Positions 15,667 to 23,861 of a DNA stretch of 45,131 bases are shown one piece after another. The stretch lies in the NCBI GenBank assembly GCA_964393545.1, contig CAYMUB010000032.1, positions 1 through 45,131 of the forward strand, given 5' to 3'. How positions within the stretch are numbered: position 1 is the stretch's first letter; each line of letters opens with the position of its first letter. The stretch is from CAYMUB01 sp964393545. GTDB taxonomy: Bacteria; Patescibacteriota; Microgenomatia; Daviesbacterales; UBA10151. The position numbers were made by a program, and so were the translations under genes. The notes beneath the pieces are model-generated. The model ran no database searches. It was not told where the DNA came from and saw nothing but the letters and a program-made list of their open reading frames with translations.

Positions 15667-17434
15667 TTTTTAGCAATCTAGTTTTGTTTGTGACACGAAA
15701 CTCCAATTTTTTTCCAAACATTAAAGAAGTTTGGGCATCTATGGCTGGTAAAGAGGAGATGGTAATTAAAATAATAGGCACTAACAGCCATTGGATATAA
15801 GACCAGGCTATTTTAAACAGTGACCAGCTTTTCGGTCTGGGTGGAGCTGTTTTTTCATGTACAAAGATGGTGGCAAACAATCCAAAAAAAGCTGCAGTTA
15901 ATATCCAGGAAGAAATAATTGGTAGATTTATAGATAGAACTGAGGTTTTAAAATTGGGGTTAACAATAGGGATAAACAAGCTGCCAAAAGTCACGAATAA
16001 AGCCATAAATCCCCATTTCATATCTCCCCAAATTTTGAAAAGCACCCGGTCGGTTTTATCCCAAAAATCTATCTCTTTGGTAAAATACTGTCTGATAATA
16101 TAGGGAATATGTTCCACACCATAAGCCCATCTTTTGACTTGTAAATACTGGTTTTGAAAAGTTTTTAACATAGTGGAATCTTGGACTGCATCTCCTGAAA
16201 TAGGTAAAAAATGAGGGATAACCCGGTAATCACCATTAAAGTGGAAATAGGCTTTCCAATAAAAGCCATTATCATCATTAACCTTATCTGGAATCCAACC
16301 ACCAATATCTACCAACGCCTTAAGGCTTAAAGACATAGATGAATAGTTCATATATTTATCAGAGCCTACCATTTCAGCCAACTGCCAAAAGGATGTTCCA
16401 GAAGCCATCAGTCTCATAGGAGTTGGTGTTTGCCAGTAGTTATTATGGTATAAAAATACTCCGGTAAAGGAGCGTTTATCCCTTTCTTCCTGGGGCTCAG
16501 AGAGGTACTTATATAATGCCCCAGCTAGAAACTGAGGATGAATGACAAAGTCTGCATCCAAAGTAGTGACAAACACATCATCCGGGTTAATATGCTTTTT
16601 TTTAAGTTCCTGCAAAGTATGTTTGATCATCCAGTTTTTATTAGATCCTTGTCCTGCTACCTCACCTGGTAAGGCATAGGGATGAATAGATGTAAATACA
16701 CCTCCTAATTTACCCTCAATTGTTTTTAGATACTGGGTTGTTTGTTCTATTTTTTCCGGGTCATCACGTTCCTCAAACCCAACTGCTAAAAAGATTCTAT
16801 TGGTTGGATATTTTGATGTAAATAAAGCGTTAAAGGTTGGAGTAAGGATATAAAGGGCTTCTTTATAAGTAGGAACCAGTATTAAGTGATAGTATTTCTT
16901 AAAATCCTGAGGAAAATCTTTTTTTAATAGACCTAACCAATTTTGTTTTTCTGCATAATCCATTTTTTTATAACCTATCAAGATCAAAACACCAATCCTC
17001 AGAGCAGAAAGCAGCCAGTAAACATCGGCAATTAGGATTAAATAGGCCACAGCATAGGGAAGTGTAAAAGATAGCCAGATAGGAGATGTTAAAGCAATCC
17101 AGGTTAGTCCACCAGGCAATATTTCCAAAAGTCTTTCAAATACATTCTCATGTTTTAAGACAAATTCTCTTTCTAATTTGGGAAACAAAATAAAGCGTTG
17201 AGATAAGAGATGATGAAATACTAAACCAAGACCTGCACCTATTAGAAAAAAAGAAATCAAAACATTTAATCCTCCGGGTAGAATAGATTGTCCGAAAAAA
17301 CCTGTCAGTAAACCAGCTAATGCTAAGATTATTCCAATAGCACTATAGCGGGTAGTTTTGATCAAACGCCAAAAAACTTCAGCCAAATAGAAAAAAGACA
17401 GGAAGCCAATAAAAAAAACCAGTATAATACGCAT
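15659..17434 (-). CDS. Membrane glycosyltransferase, family 2 (cellulose synthase-like)
   Basis: The 591-residue protein has N-terminal membrane helices (about 3-20, 33-60, 110-155), a cytoplasmic GT-A domain, and four C-terminal helices. The catalytic domain shows LVPTYKEALYILTPTFNAL, the metal/UDP-binding TLDADFVIHPQF (DxD), and QVKRWAYGVEH, the QxxRW motif of processive GT2 enzymes. Such enzymes polymerise or transfer sugars from nucleotide donors while threading the product through the membrane. It opens a four-gene operon (GT2, small membrane protein, WecA-like, UbiA-like). A TATAAA box 7 nt before the ATG predicts a leaderless mRNA. The product's sugar is unknown. Confidence 0.88.
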   Translation of the reverse strand: MRIILVFFIGFLSFFYLAEVFWRLIKTTRYSAIGIILALAGLLTGFFGQSILPGGLNVLISFFLIGAGLGLVFHHLLSQRFILFPKLEREFVLKHENVFERLLEILPGGLTWIALTSPIWLSFTLPYAVAYLILIADVYWLLSALRIGVLILIGYKKMDYAEKQNWLGLLKKDFPQDFKKYYHLILVPTYKEALYILTPTFNALFTSKYPTNRIFLAVGFEERDDPEKIEQTTQYLKTIEGKLGGVFTSIHPYALPGEVAGQGSNKNWMIKHTLQELKKKHINPDDVFVTTLDADFVIHPQFLAGALYKYLSEPQEERDKRSFTGVFLYHNNYWQTPTPMRLMASGTSFWQLAEMVGSDKYMNYSSMSLSLKALVDIGGWIPDKVNDDNGFYWKAYFHFNGDYRVIPHFLPISGDAVQDSTMLKTFQNQYLQVKRWAYGVEHIPYIIRQYFTKEIDFWDKTDRVLFKIWGDMKWGFMALFVTFGSLFIPIVNPNFKTSVLSINLPIISSWILTAAFFGLFATIFVHEKTAPPRPKSWSLFKIAWSYIQWLLVPIILITISSLPAIDAQTSLMFGKKLEFRVTNKTRLLKNV

Positions 17435-17441
17435 GATTTAC

Positions 17442-17447
17442 TTTATA
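17442..17447 (-). promoter_or_regulatory. -10 box of the GT2 operon
   Basis: Minus-strand TATAAA with 7 nt to the ATG at 17434. No convincing -35. Confidence 0.45.
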
Positions 17448-17465
17448 ATTTTAATGAATTAAGCT

Positions 17466-18290
17466 TCAGAAAGCAAATATACTGGCTGCATTGGTTGAGG
17501 TTTGGTTAGAGACCTTTTCCAAAGTTACCTCTTTTATATCAGCAATCATCTGAGCAATCTCTAGAATATTGGCTGGTTCATTTCTTTGGCCTCTTTTACT
17601 TTGAGGTGGTAAAAATGGGCAATCTGTTTCCAAAACAATCTTTTCTAATGGTAATATTTTGGCAGCTGCTCTTAAATATTCATTTTTAGGGTAGGTAATG
17701 GTAGCTGCAAAAGAAACTAGAGTATTTGGCATTTTTAGAATCTCTTGGGTGGTTTTGCCCAAGCCACTGTAGCAGTGTAGCATTGTGGGATGATCTTCAA
17801 TCATTTCTAAAACCTTATCCCATGCTTCACTATTTTCAGGATTTTGAGAACGGTCATCGCGACAATGAACAATTAAGGGTAAATTTAGCTTTTTAGCCAG
17901 ATCAATTTGAGCTTGAAATAATTGTTCTTGTAAGTTTTTTATCCTGTTATCCACCCCCAAATAATCTAATCCACATTCTCCTACTGCTACAATCTGATCT
18001 GGTGTGCTTTGATATATTTTATCCAATGCCCTTATGTCTTTCTGTATGGATACATCTGAAGAATATTTAATTGATTCATGAGGATGAATGCCAATAGTAG
18101 AGTAAGCAGTAAATCCTTGGATATTAGCCAGTTTACCCTGAGTCTGTTGAAGGGCTGCTTTTGATAATTCAAGGTCAACTCCTACATTGATAATAGTGGT
18201 AACACCAGCCTTTATAGAACGGTCTATAACTTGGTCAAAATCCTCTTTAAAGCTGTCCCAATATAAATGAGCGTGGGTATCAATTAACAT
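17466..18290 (-). CDS. TatD family metal-dependent hydrolase
   Basis: The 274-residue TIM-barrel hydrolase has all the TatD metal ligands: LIDTHAHL (H6, H8), VAVGECGLDY with the bridging Glu (about 101), LPLIVHCRDD, TMLHCYSG and LETDCPFLPP with the catalytic Asp. TatD enzymes act as 3'-5' DNA exonucleases or related deoxyribonucleases in the cytoplasm. Length is normal for the family. The upstream region has a minus-strand TATAAT (18335-18340) and a leader of about 37 nt that contains a GC-rich palindrome (18304-18326). The gene ends 31 bases before the GT2 operon start and probably is a separate unit. Confidence 0.93.
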   Translation of the reverse strand: MLIDTHAHLYWDSFKEDFDQVIDRSIKAGVTTIINVGVDLELSKAALQQTQGKLANIQGFTAYSTIGIHPHESIKYSSDVSIQKDIRALDKIYQSTPDQIVAVGECGLDYLGVDNRIKNLQEQLFQAQIDLAKKLNLPLIVHCRDDRSQNPENSEAWDKVLEMIEDHPTMLHCYSGLGKTTQEILKMPNTLVSFAATITYPKNEYLRAAAKILPLEKIVLETDCPFLPPQSKRGQRNEPANILEIAQMIADIKEVTLEKVSNQTSTNAASIFAF

Positions 18291-18303
18291 CTTTGTTTCC
18301 TGT

Positions 18304-18326
18304 CATTCCTGCGAAGGCAGGATTCC
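18304..18326. repeat. REP-like palindrome in the tatD leader
   Basis: CCTGC-GAAG-GCAGG (18308-18321) sits inside a longer ATTCC..GGAT-type inverted repeat starting GTCATTCC. This resembles the widespread dispersed bacterial repeat of the GTCATTCC(N)GGAATCC form. It would form a hairpin in the tatD 5' leader. Confidence 0.6.
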
Positions 18327-18345
18327 ATAAAATAATTATATCAAT

Positions 18346-18351
18346 TATAAT
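18346..18351 (+). promoter_or_regulatory. -10 box of the 70-aa gene (leaderless type)
   Basis: A perfect TATAAT lies 6 nt before the ATG at 18358. Confidence 0.55.
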
Positions 18352-18357
18352 TAAGTA

Positions 18358-18570
18358 ATGGATGGTTGGTGCTTTGCAATAGTAAATAATAAATTAGCAG
18401 AAATATACTTTGAAAAAGATAAGGAAGGGGTGGAAATTTGGGCACATTGTTATGTTAAGGAAGAAGAATATAAAACTAAAAAAGAACAAACATATATAAA
18501 AGAGGATACTTCCAAATTTAAATTCGCATTTAGGCTAGGGAAGTATAGATTGCTAAATAAACCGAGTTAA
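18358..18570 (+). CDS. Small soluble hypothetical protein, 70 aa
   Basis: No family is recognised. The protein is charged and rich in Lys, Glu and Tyr, opening MDGWCFAIVNNKLAEIYF and containing two Cys. A beta-rich small domain is suggested. A perfect TATAAT 6 nt before the ATG, the same spacing as at many other genes here, supports it as a real gene rather than a chance frame. It is divergent from tatD and converges on the 57-residue membrane protein gene, with 5 bases between stop codons. Confidence 0.65.
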   Translation: MDGWCFAIVNNKLAEIYFEKDKEGVEIWAHCYVKEEEYKTKKEQTYIKEDTSKFKFAFRLGKYRLLNKPS

Positions 18571-18575
18571 GGATA

Positions 18576-18749
18576 CTATTTTTTAATCCATAGAGCGTAT
18601 GCTCCACTGCCTATAAAAATAACACCACATGCTAGTTGTATGGTATTAAATATATCTGGATTTCTTGAATACGACATCGCTCCAAAAATAGTTACACCTA
18701 CCCCTACCATTAAGAGAAAAAAAACTGCACCTTTTGATTGTTTTTTCAA
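18576..18749 (-). CDS. Small two-helix membrane protein, 57 aa
   Basis: This short gene starts with TTG at 18749 behind a very strong Shine-Dalgarno, GGGAGGTGA, 7 nt away. It encodes a basic N-terminus (MKKQSKG), a hydrophobic helix AVFFLLMVGVGVTIFGAM, a short polar loop YSRNPDIFNT, and a second helix LACGVIFIGSGAYALWI, ending in KK. I recognise no family. A TATAAT (18772-18777, minus strand) with the expected distance to the ribosome-binding site supports expression. It is convergent with the 70-residue gene. The Shine-Dalgarno style resembles that of the DUF378 gene near the window's right end. Confidence 0.75.
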   Translation of the reverse strand: MKKQSKGAVFFLLMVGVGVTIFGAMSYSRNPDIFNTIQLACGVIFIGSGAYALWIKK

Positions 18750-18771
18750 AAATAATCACCTCCCTTATTTA

Positions 18772-18777
18772 ATTATA
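18772..18777 (-). promoter_or_regulatory. -10 box of the 57-aa membrane protein gene
   Basis: Minus-strand TATAAT, giving a transcript start near the GGGAGGTGA ribosome-binding site. Bases 18778-18858 hold no gene that I can see. Confidence 0.5.
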
Positions 18778-18858
18778 GCATAAGGTAAATAAATACAATT
18801 ATATCAGTCTTTTCTCCCTCAACGATTATTAGACGAAGCATGATTCGTTATTTCCACC

Positions 18859-19485
18859 TTATAACCCCAGGATTGTAACAAGTCTACCTTCTTGTGTATT
18901 AGTGTCCTCTGATCTTCTATGAGAAAAGTAATCAGAGGATTCATAGGTGCATATTTTTGGATTCTCGGTATTTTCTTTTAAAATGCCCATTTTAGTTAAT
19001 TGCTCTTCAGCTTTCTTCCATATATCTACTCTATAATGACAAGGGCCAATTGAGGGGGAGATTTTAACAATTAAATCTTTATGATTAGTTTCAAAATTCT
19101 TGATCATTTCTAAAACTGTACTTTGGATGGTTCCTTCTCTCAAACCTTTGTAACCTGCATGAGCCAGACCAATAGCATTATGCTTTGGATCATAAAAACC
19201 AATTGCCATACAATCTGCCAGTTTTAGCATCAGATAAACATCTTTTTTATTACTAATTAAACCATCTGCCTCTGTTTGAGGACTGGTGTTTTTATCAGCA
19301 ACTAAAACTTTATTTCCATGTACCTGGGTAACTTCAACAGCATTTTCAATCCCTATTTTTTCAAAAAACCTTTTTCTATTTTCTGAAACTTCTTTAAAAT
19401 CTCCAAATCTAAAATCCATATTTCCATCTGAAACCTTTGATGAAATAAACCGTGGGACTGTTTTGCTCCGCAAAATAAAACTCAT
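18859..19485 (-). CDS. Polyphenol oxidase/laccase-domain protein (YfiH/LACC1 family)
   Basis: Members are zinc-dependent purine-nucleoside-cleaving enzymes (formerly annotated as multicopper laccases). The three zinc ligands are in place: H56 in QVHGNKV, C92 in LADCMAIGFYDP and H109 in GLAHAGYKG. SPSIGPCHYRVD near residue 145 is also typical. At 208 residues it is slightly shorter than most YfiH proteins (about 240). The ATG overlaps the metG stop by 4 bases (ATGA), so it is translationally coupled and ends the sbcD-to-yfiH gene run. Confidence 0.9.
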   Translation of the reverse strand: MSFILRSKTVPRFISSKVSDGNMDFRFGDFKEVSENRKRFFEKIGIENAVEVTQVHGNKVLVADKNTSPQTEADGLISNKKDVYLMLKLADCMAIGFYDPKHNAIGLAHAGYKGLREGTIQSTVLEMIKNFETNHKDLIVKISPSIGPCHYRVDIWKKAEEQLTKMGILKENTENPKICTYESSDYFSHRRSEDTNTQEGRLVTILGL

Positions 19486-20897
19486 ATACGAGGGAAAAGT
19501 ACTGGGGCTGATTTAATTTGGCCTGAGAATTGTTTTAAGATTTTCTCTGAAGTTTCGGGTAAAAATGGTTGAAGATTAAACCCAATTGCTTGAATCCTTT
19601 TAACATAATCCAATAAAACTTCTTCTAACTTTTCTCCAGAAATTGTCCAGGGTTTTTCCTGATTGATCTTTTTATCTGCCTCAGTAATTAATTGCCAGAT
19701 AACTGCTATTGCCTCATTAAATTTAAATTCTCCCATATATTTTTCCAGATCAGTACACCAAATATTTGGTCCAGGTGTAGCTTTAATATTATTTAGTTCA
19801 CAAAGTTTAGCCACTCTTGCTACTAAGTTTCCTAAACCATTGGCAAGATCAGCATTATAGTATTCCTTAAATTTTTCCTCAGAAAAGTCACCATCCTGGA
19901 ATGGTGAAATTTTGGCCAGACAATAGTATCTTAGTGAATCTGCACCATATTTTTCAACAAGAGGAACTGGGTCATAAACATTGCCTAAAGTTTTAGACAT
20001 TTTTTGTCCATTAACTGTAAAATATTCATGAACAAATAGTTTTTTAGGTAACTTAAGTCCTGTTGAGAGCAAAATAGCTGGCCAATAAACTGCATGAAAA
20101 CGGATAATCCCCTTACCAATAACATGTAAATCTGCTGGCCACCATTTGTCATATTTTTCCTCATCCCAGCCAAAACCTATTCCACTTTGGTAGATATTTA
20201 AAGCATCAAACCAAACATAAATTCTTTGGTTAGGATCATTTGGAACAGGTACACCCCAATTTTTAGCTCTTTTATTAGTTCTGGAAATGCTAAAATCTTT
20301 TAGGCCAGTTTTAATAAAAGATAACACTTCATTTCTCCTAAAATCTGGAATAATTTGATATTCCCCTGATTCAATAATCTTAAGTAGTTTATCCTGATAT
20401 TTAGAAAGTTTGAAGAAATAATTTTCTTCCTCCACCTCTTCCAACTTTTTGCCAGGATGCTCAAAACATTCTCCTTTTTCATCTAACTCCTCAATAGTAT
20501 AAAAAGTTTCGCAGCCAACACAATAAAGTCCTTTATATGATTTTTTATAAATATCCCCTGCCTTGTCACACAGTTCCCATAATTTTTGAGAAGACAAATG
20601 GTGATTTTGACTGCTGCCTTTTTGAAATACATCAAATTTAATATTCAACTTTGCAGCTAATTCTTCAAAAAGTTTAGCATTTTGATCCACCAAACTTTGT
20701 ACATCTATTCCTGTGCTTTCTGCAGCCTGGACATTTTTTAAGGCATTTTCATCTGCACCACAGAGCAGTAAAGTATGATCGCCTTTCAAACGGTGGTATC
20801 TGGTAATAGTATCTGATTGTATAAATTCTAAGGCATGACCAATATGTGCTTTGGCATTGACGTAGGGGATAGCATTAGTTGCAAAAAACTTGTTCAT
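19482..20897 (-). CDS. metG: Methionyl-tRNA synthetase
   Basis: This enzyme charges tRNA-Met with methionine using ATP. The 471-residue class I synthetase has HIGH at 18-21, CGADEN, a zinc-knuckle region with YCVGCETFY and GECFEHPGK, and the signature KMSKT (about residue 300). The anticodon-binding helical domain closes the protein; the C-terminal dimerisation/tRNA-binding (EMAP-like) domain of longer MetG enzymes is missing, as in many reduced genomes. It lies 4 bases after a small membrane protein gene and overlaps yfiH by 4 bases. An AAGAAAGG sequence about 11 nt upstream may serve as ribosome-binding site. Confidence 0.97.
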   Translation of the reverse strand: MNKFFATNAIPYVNAKAHIGHALEFIQSDTITRYHRLKGDHTLLLCGADENALKNVQAAESTGIDVQSLVDQNAKLFEELAAKLNIKFDVFQKGSSQNHHLSSQKLWELCDKAGDIYKKSYKGLYCVGCETFYTIEELDEKGECFEHPGKKLEEVEEENYFFKLSKYQDKLLKIIESGEYQIIPDFRRNEVLSFIKTGLKDFSISRTNKRAKNWGVPVPNDPNQRIYVWFDALNIYQSGIGFGWDEEKYDKWWPADLHVIGKGIIRFHAVYWPAILLSTGLKLPKKLFVHEYFTVNGQKMSKTLGNVYDPVPLVEKYGADSLRYYCLAKISPFQDGDFSEEKFKEYYNADLANGLGNLVARVAKLCELNNIKATPGPNIWCTDLEKYMGEFKFNEAIAVIWQLITEADKKINQEKPWTISGEKLEEVLLDYVKRIQAIGFNLQPFLPETSEKILKQFSGQIKSAPVLFPRI

Positions 20898-20901
20898 TTA
20901 T

Positions 20902-21282
20902 CTAATTACCTTTCTTAAGTCTTGTCAGTTTAGGGATTTTTGAGTAATTAGTCAAACTCTTATGCTTTTTCTTTTTAAAATAGCTAATAAGTAATCCTAC
21001 AGCAATAAGGATAAGGATAGTTGTTACTAAGTTTAAAGTATCTAAAGCTTTAAGCACCAGTAGAAAAAGTAAGCCTAATGAAATAGATAAAGAAAGAAAG
21101 GTATTTTTTAAAAAAAGGTTAAGAGTTGTAGTTAATGCTAAAAATAGAGGAATAAAAAATAGCAGTAACTGCGAAAGTTGAGACTGTATTAAACTTGGTG
21201 GATAGGATACTTGTAATATAACAACTACAAATCCTACCCAAAGTAATAAACATGGGAGGATTTTTTTAATAATCTTGACCAT
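20902..21282 (-). CDS. Small four-helix membrane protein, 126 aa
   Basis: No family is recognised. The protein has four hydrophobic segments (about residues 6-22, 35-52, 57-77 and 81-101) and a basic C-terminal tail rich in Lys, ending KKGN. I place the start at the ATG of MVKIIKK (21282), not at the longer frame start at 21309, because a TACAAT box (21289-21294, minus strand) stands exactly 6 nt before it, as at many other genes here. The gene lies between sbcC and metG on the same strand. Function is unknown. Confidence 0.65.
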   Translation of the reverse strand: MVKIIKKILPCLLLWVGFVVVILQVSYPPSLIQSQLSQLLLFFIPLFLALTTTLNLFLKNTFLSLSISLGLLFLLVLKALDTLNLVTTILILIAVGLLISYFKKKKHKSLTNYSKIPKLTRLKKGN

Positions 21283-21298
21283 GGATCCATTGTATACT

Positions 21299-23458
21299 TT
21301 ATACCCCAACTACTTCAAAAGTAGAACCAGTAGAACTTTTTGATACCTCGATTCTGACAGGAAATTCTTCTTTTAGCTCTTCCAGATGAGTAATCACCAG
21401 TATCTTTTCAAAATCGTTTTTGATCGCATCTATTGCTTCAACCAGCCTGGCTCTGCCTGGGGCATCTTGAGAACCAAATCCCTCATCTATAATTAGAAGT
21501 TGTAACTTAGCTCCAGCCCGATGAGTTAATAATTTTGAGATAGCCAGTCTGATGGCAAAATTTACTCTAAAAGCTTCACCTCCAGAGTACATTTCATAGG
21601 GTCTTTCGCCCATCTCATCAGAGATAATAATGTCTAAAGTTTCTACCATTCCCTTTTCTCCTGAATCTAGTTTAGTTTTAGTTTCTCTTTGAGTCTGCAA
21701 GGAAACTTTCATTCTGCCTTCAGTCAGTCTGTTTAGCAAACTATTTGTTTCATCTTCAATTTCAGGGATAGCTGCCTCAATAATCATGGCTTGGATACCT
21801 TTTTTACCAAATGCTAAAGATAGTTCGTCAAAGATCTGCTTTTCTTTGGTAAATTTTTCTTTTTCTTCCAGTCTGGTTTTTTGTAGGTTTCCCAATTGTT
21901 CTATTCTGGAAATTAATTGAGTAGCCTGGCCAAGTTGGTTTCTGGCCTCTTTTTCTTCTGTTCTTAGATTATTCAATTGAGTTTCTTTTTGTTTGGTTTG
22001 GTTTTGCAGCATGGTTAAATCAGTTGTTAGATTTGGGATATTTTTAGCTTCATTATCCATCTTTTCAATCTGAGACTTTCTGTTTACAAACATGACCCGT
22101 AGTTCTACCACAACTTTTTTCTCAGATTCTAGCGTTGCCTGAGCAGCAATTAGTTGCTCTCTTTTTTCCTGTAAAGTTGATAATTCACTTATCTTGCCTA
22201 ATATTTCCCCATATTTATTGTCATCCAATTTTATTGCCTCTATGGCTGTTTGCAGTTTAAAAATTTCAGATTCCTCCTCTTTAGAATCAATTTTTTGCAG
22301 ATCTGTTTTTAGTTTTTTTAACTTTTCCAAATATTCCAATTTTACTTTTTGTTTTTGGATTTGATTAATAATCTGTCCGCAAGTTGGGCATTTGGCTAAA
22401 ACTTTTTCTAAATCCTGAATGTGAGATTCCAGCTCTTTTATTTTTTGGCTAAAAATTTCTCTTTCCTTTTCCTTTATTGCTAAATTTGATTTTTGTAAAG
22501 TTTGTCTGTTTGTAAGCTCCATTCTTTTTTGTAACATGGTGGAGTATTCTTCTTTTTCTTTCTCCAGTCTTTTTAGCTCTTTTAATTTTTCGTTAAATCC
22601 AGGTAGTTTTATAAGTTCACTTTCAAGTTGTTTTATTTTGTCAGATCTGGCTTTACCCTGAGATAAAATACTATTTAATTCGTTTTGTAATTCACTCAAA
22701 GTTTGTTTTAGTTTATCTTGCTGCTGCTGGGTGGCATTTAAGATAGCAACTTGATTTTGTAAAGCTTTCAATTCTTTTTCCAAAATAGTAATATCTTCTT
22801 CAACCTGATTTATTTTCTTTTCTGCCAAATTCTTTTTTTCCTCTAATTGTTCTTTTTGAGAAAGTTCTGCCTCAATTTCCAAAAGTTGATAAGATAGTCT
22901 ATCTAAGTTAATTTGAGCGTCTTTGCTTTTTTCCTTAGCTTTTTCTTCTAATTTGTCATAGTGGGCTAAACCCAAAATATCAGATAGGATTCTCTTTCTA
23001 TCAGTTGGACCTTTGGTGGTAAATTCATCAGCATGGCCCTGGCGAAGATATGAAGAATTGGTGAATGTTTCAAAAGATAAATGTAAGGTGTTGATTATTT
23101 TTTCCTGAGTTGTTTTAATTGTTCCTTCAGTTAAATTATGTGATTTAGACCAAAATTCTAAAGCAGTAGATCCGCCGCTTTTTTTCAAACGCCTTCTTTT
23201 TATTGTGTAACTATGTCCATCCAACTCAAAGGAAAATTCGACCTGCATGCTATCTGCTCCCGAATGAACCAATGAATCAGCCGAGTCGCCAGCTCTTGAT
23301 GTTCCCCAAACACACCAGGTAATTGCATCAAGTAAAGAAGATTTCCCAGCTCCATTTAAGCCAGAAATGGCAGCTAGTTTAAACTTGGTAAAATCCAACT
23401 CCGGTGGACTCTCCCCATATGAGGTAAAGTTAGATAATTTAAGATTTGTTGGTATCAT
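21299..23458 (-). CDS. sbcC: DNA double-strand break repair ATPase SbcC/Rad50-like
   Basis: SbcC is the SMC-like ATPase that works with the nuclease SbcD on hairpins and broken DNA ends. The 719-residue protein has Walker A GLNGAGKS (33-40), a Q-loop SYLRQGHADEF, two long coiled-coil arms, a zinc hook CPTCGQ (C357, C360) at their apex, the signature YSGGEAFRVNFA (about 624) and Walker B LLIIDEGFGSQD (about 654). It is shorter than the E. coli protein (over 1000) because the coils are short. The start overlaps the NUDIX gene by 20 bases, with sbcD just upstream, so all three are probably coexpressed. Confidence 0.95.
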   Translation of the reverse strand: MIPTNLKLSNFTSYGESPPELDFTKFKLAAISGLNGAGKSSLLDAITWCVWGTSRAGDSADSLVHSGADSMQVEFSFELDGHSYTIKRRRLKKSGGSTALEFWSKSHNLTEGTIKTTQEKIINTLHLSFETFTNSSYLRQGHADEFTTKGPTDRKRILSDILGLAHYDKLEEKAKEKSKDAQINLDRLSYQLLEIEAELSQKEQLEEKKNLAEKKINQVEEDITILEKELKALQNQVAILNATQQQQDKLKQTLSELQNELNSILSQGKARSDKIKQLESELIKLPGFNEKLKELKRLEKEKEEYSTMLQKRMELTNRQTLQKSNLAIKEKEREIFSQKIKELESHIQDLEKVLAKCPTCGQIINQIQKQKVKLEYLEKLKKLKTDLQKIDSKEEESEIFKLQTAIEAIKLDDNKYGEILGKISELSTLQEKREQLIAAQATLESEKKVVVELRVMFVNRKSQIEKMDNEAKNIPNLTTDLTMLQNQTKQKETQLNNLRTEEKEARNQLGQATQLISRIEQLGNLQKTRLEEKEKFTKEKQIFDELSLAFGKKGIQAMIIEAAIPEIEDETNSLLNRLTEGRMKVSLQTQRETKTKLDSGEKGMVETLDIIISDEMGERPYEMYSGGEAFRVNFAIRLAISKLLTHRAGAKLQLLIIDEGFGSQDAPGRARLVEAIDAIKNDFEKILVITHLEELKEEFPVRIEVSKSSTGSTFEVVGV

Positions 23459-23858
23459 TTAAGTAAGCCTTCAAAGCTTCAATAATCTTTTTGGTGGGTT
23501 TAACTTTTGTTTCTAAAACTTCATCCATTGTTAACCATATCAGGGGATCTTTTTTATCTAAAGTAGAATTGGGTAGATTGCCTTCCCACTCTGTAATTAA
23601 AAAGGGTATTAAGATTTGATTATTTAAACCCCTAATCTCTTGAGTTGGTAAAGGGAGGTGATTGAAAACTGTTATTCCTAACTCTTCCATGACTTCTCTT
23701 TTTAAAGCTTGCTCTAATGTTTCTAATTCTTCTACCTCTCCCCCTGGAATTAAATATTGTAAGCCAGGAAAATTTTTTATATATCTTTTTTCAATTAGGA
23801 TTTTATCCTTATTAGTAAGTATAAATATAACAACCTTAGTAGTATTTTTTTCTTTCAT
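23439..23858 (-). CDS. NUDIX hydrolase
   Basis: This 139-residue protein carries the NUDIX box as GGEVEELETLEQALKREV then MEELGI, matching GX5EX7REUXEEXGU, so it should hydrolyse a nucleoside diphosphate linked to another moiety, with Mg. The N-terminal strand KVVIFILTNKDKILIEKR and the downstream LPTQEIRGLNNQILIPFLI are typical of MutT-like members. It sits between sbcD (3 bases upstream) and sbcC (20-base overlap), an unusual position. A role in cleaning oxidised nucleotides or nucleotide by-products of repair is possible but is inference from context only. Confidence 0.9.
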   Translation of the reverse strand: MKEKNTTKVVIFILTNKDKILIEKRYIKNFPGLQYLIPGGEVEELETLEQALKREVMEELGITVFNHLPLPTQEIRGLNNQILIPFLITEWEGNLPNSTLDKKDPLIWLTMDEVLETKVKPTKKIIEALKAYLNDTNKS

Positions 23859-23861
23859 AAT

